From Sipunculus nudus (taxonomy: Eukaryota > Annelida > Sipuncula > Golfingiida > Sipunculidae), in contig CM049307.1 of NCBI GenBank assembly GCA_026874595.1, forward strand, positions 36,560,862 through 36,624,861: 64,000 bases of DNA, read 5' to 3'. Under the pieces are notes generated by a model that was not told where the DNA came from, did no database searches, and saw only the letters and a list, made by a program, of their open reading frames with translations. The translations under genes were made by a program, and so were the position numbers. Below, piece after piece: positions 1-64,000 of this stretch. Within the stretch, counting starts at the first letter, position 1. Each line of letters opens with the position of its first letter.

Positions 1-445
1 TTTACATTTGACATTCCAACGTTTATTATATGCACATCTACAGGGAATCGATACATTTCTGATTCACATATATATATGTTCGCAGAAAAATAACAAAATT
101 GTGTCTTTTATGTACATTGTTTTTTTTTTTTTTTTGTTAATGGAAATCCATGTTTCAAAAACCACAAAAAAATCGACAGGATTTGTACGTTCTCTCCTGG
201 GATATCAATACTATAGTTAATACTTATGAATACACATTCCATGTCATCCTTTCTTAACGTTCCTCTATGGAGGCCTACTTTTCTGTACGTTTATTAAAAT
301 CAGTTTTGCTTATTTAGACGAAAGTCATTTGAAAATACACAAATCTTTATGAGGGTAAACATGGATGTGTTTTTTAAGATATCATTTAATAAGGAAGCAC
401 TCTTTTCACATCCCATTCAAGAATTCTGTGCTGAGGAACACTTAC

Positions 446-63985
<63,540 letters not shown>

Positions 63986-64000
63986 CTCAGATATTAATAA

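Overview
This is a 64 kb piece of animal (metazoan) nuclear DNA. It is AT-rich and intron-rich, with GT-AG introns and several decayed transposable elements. Almost everything in it belongs to one collagen gene on the minus strand that runs off the left edge and probably off the right. A lophotrochozoan host is most likely, and a bivalve mollusc is my first guess. The dispersed repeats near 55.6-56.9 kb and 58.6-60.7 kb (an agctcatctga-type head, runs of tccgtcgtccg, a tail ending gggtcacttgttt) look like elements common in bivalve genomes. I cannot name the species. The protein style (Thr-rich, Lys-free, extremely long Gly-X-Y) also recalls annelid cuticle collagens, so an annelid is the main alternative.

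In gene order (right to left) the locus starts with possible N-terminal exons that carry cysteines (63.9 kb, weak; 61.8 kb) and a short entry into the triple helix (61.3, 57.8, 56.9 kb). Next comes one 2,961-nt exon of uninterrupted Gly-X-Y (52.4-55.3 kb, 987 residues). It is followed by irregular large exons of 117-450 nt (42.98-51.9 kb), then three old 126/99/126-nt exons (40.1-41.4 kb). The last 40 kb is an array of small exons repeated with their introns. Each exon+intron monomer is roughly 370-650 bp, and six kinds (A 126, B 126, C 126, D 126, E 99, F 117 nt) form a higher-order repeat of about 3.48 kb. Eight intact copies lie between 0.4 and 28.3 kb. A rearranged block with hybrid exons spans 28.3-33.2 kb, and two further copies span 33.2-39.6 kb. 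The layout is like alpha-satellite higher-order repeats, but it is coding.

I place 84 exons, all on the minus strand, all starting and ending inside a glycine codon (phase 1-1) and all in frame. They total 13,854 nt, or 4,618 residues, inside the window. I found no stop, frameshift or lost glycine in any of the small array exons I translated. That argues that the array is an expressed, selected coding sequence and not a pseudogene field. All exons together would give a helix of about 1.3 micrometres.

The remaining content sits in introns: a 5'-truncated Ty3/gypsy-type fragment with a full 3' LTR between two (TA)n tracts (41.4-42.9 kb), two tandem-repeat elements, a MITE-like inverted repeat (58.1 kb), a dead LINE 3' end (62.1-62.97 kb), microsatellites, and a ghost of a lost exon near 43.9 kb. 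I see no tRNA, rRNA, CRISPR or second protein-coding host gene.
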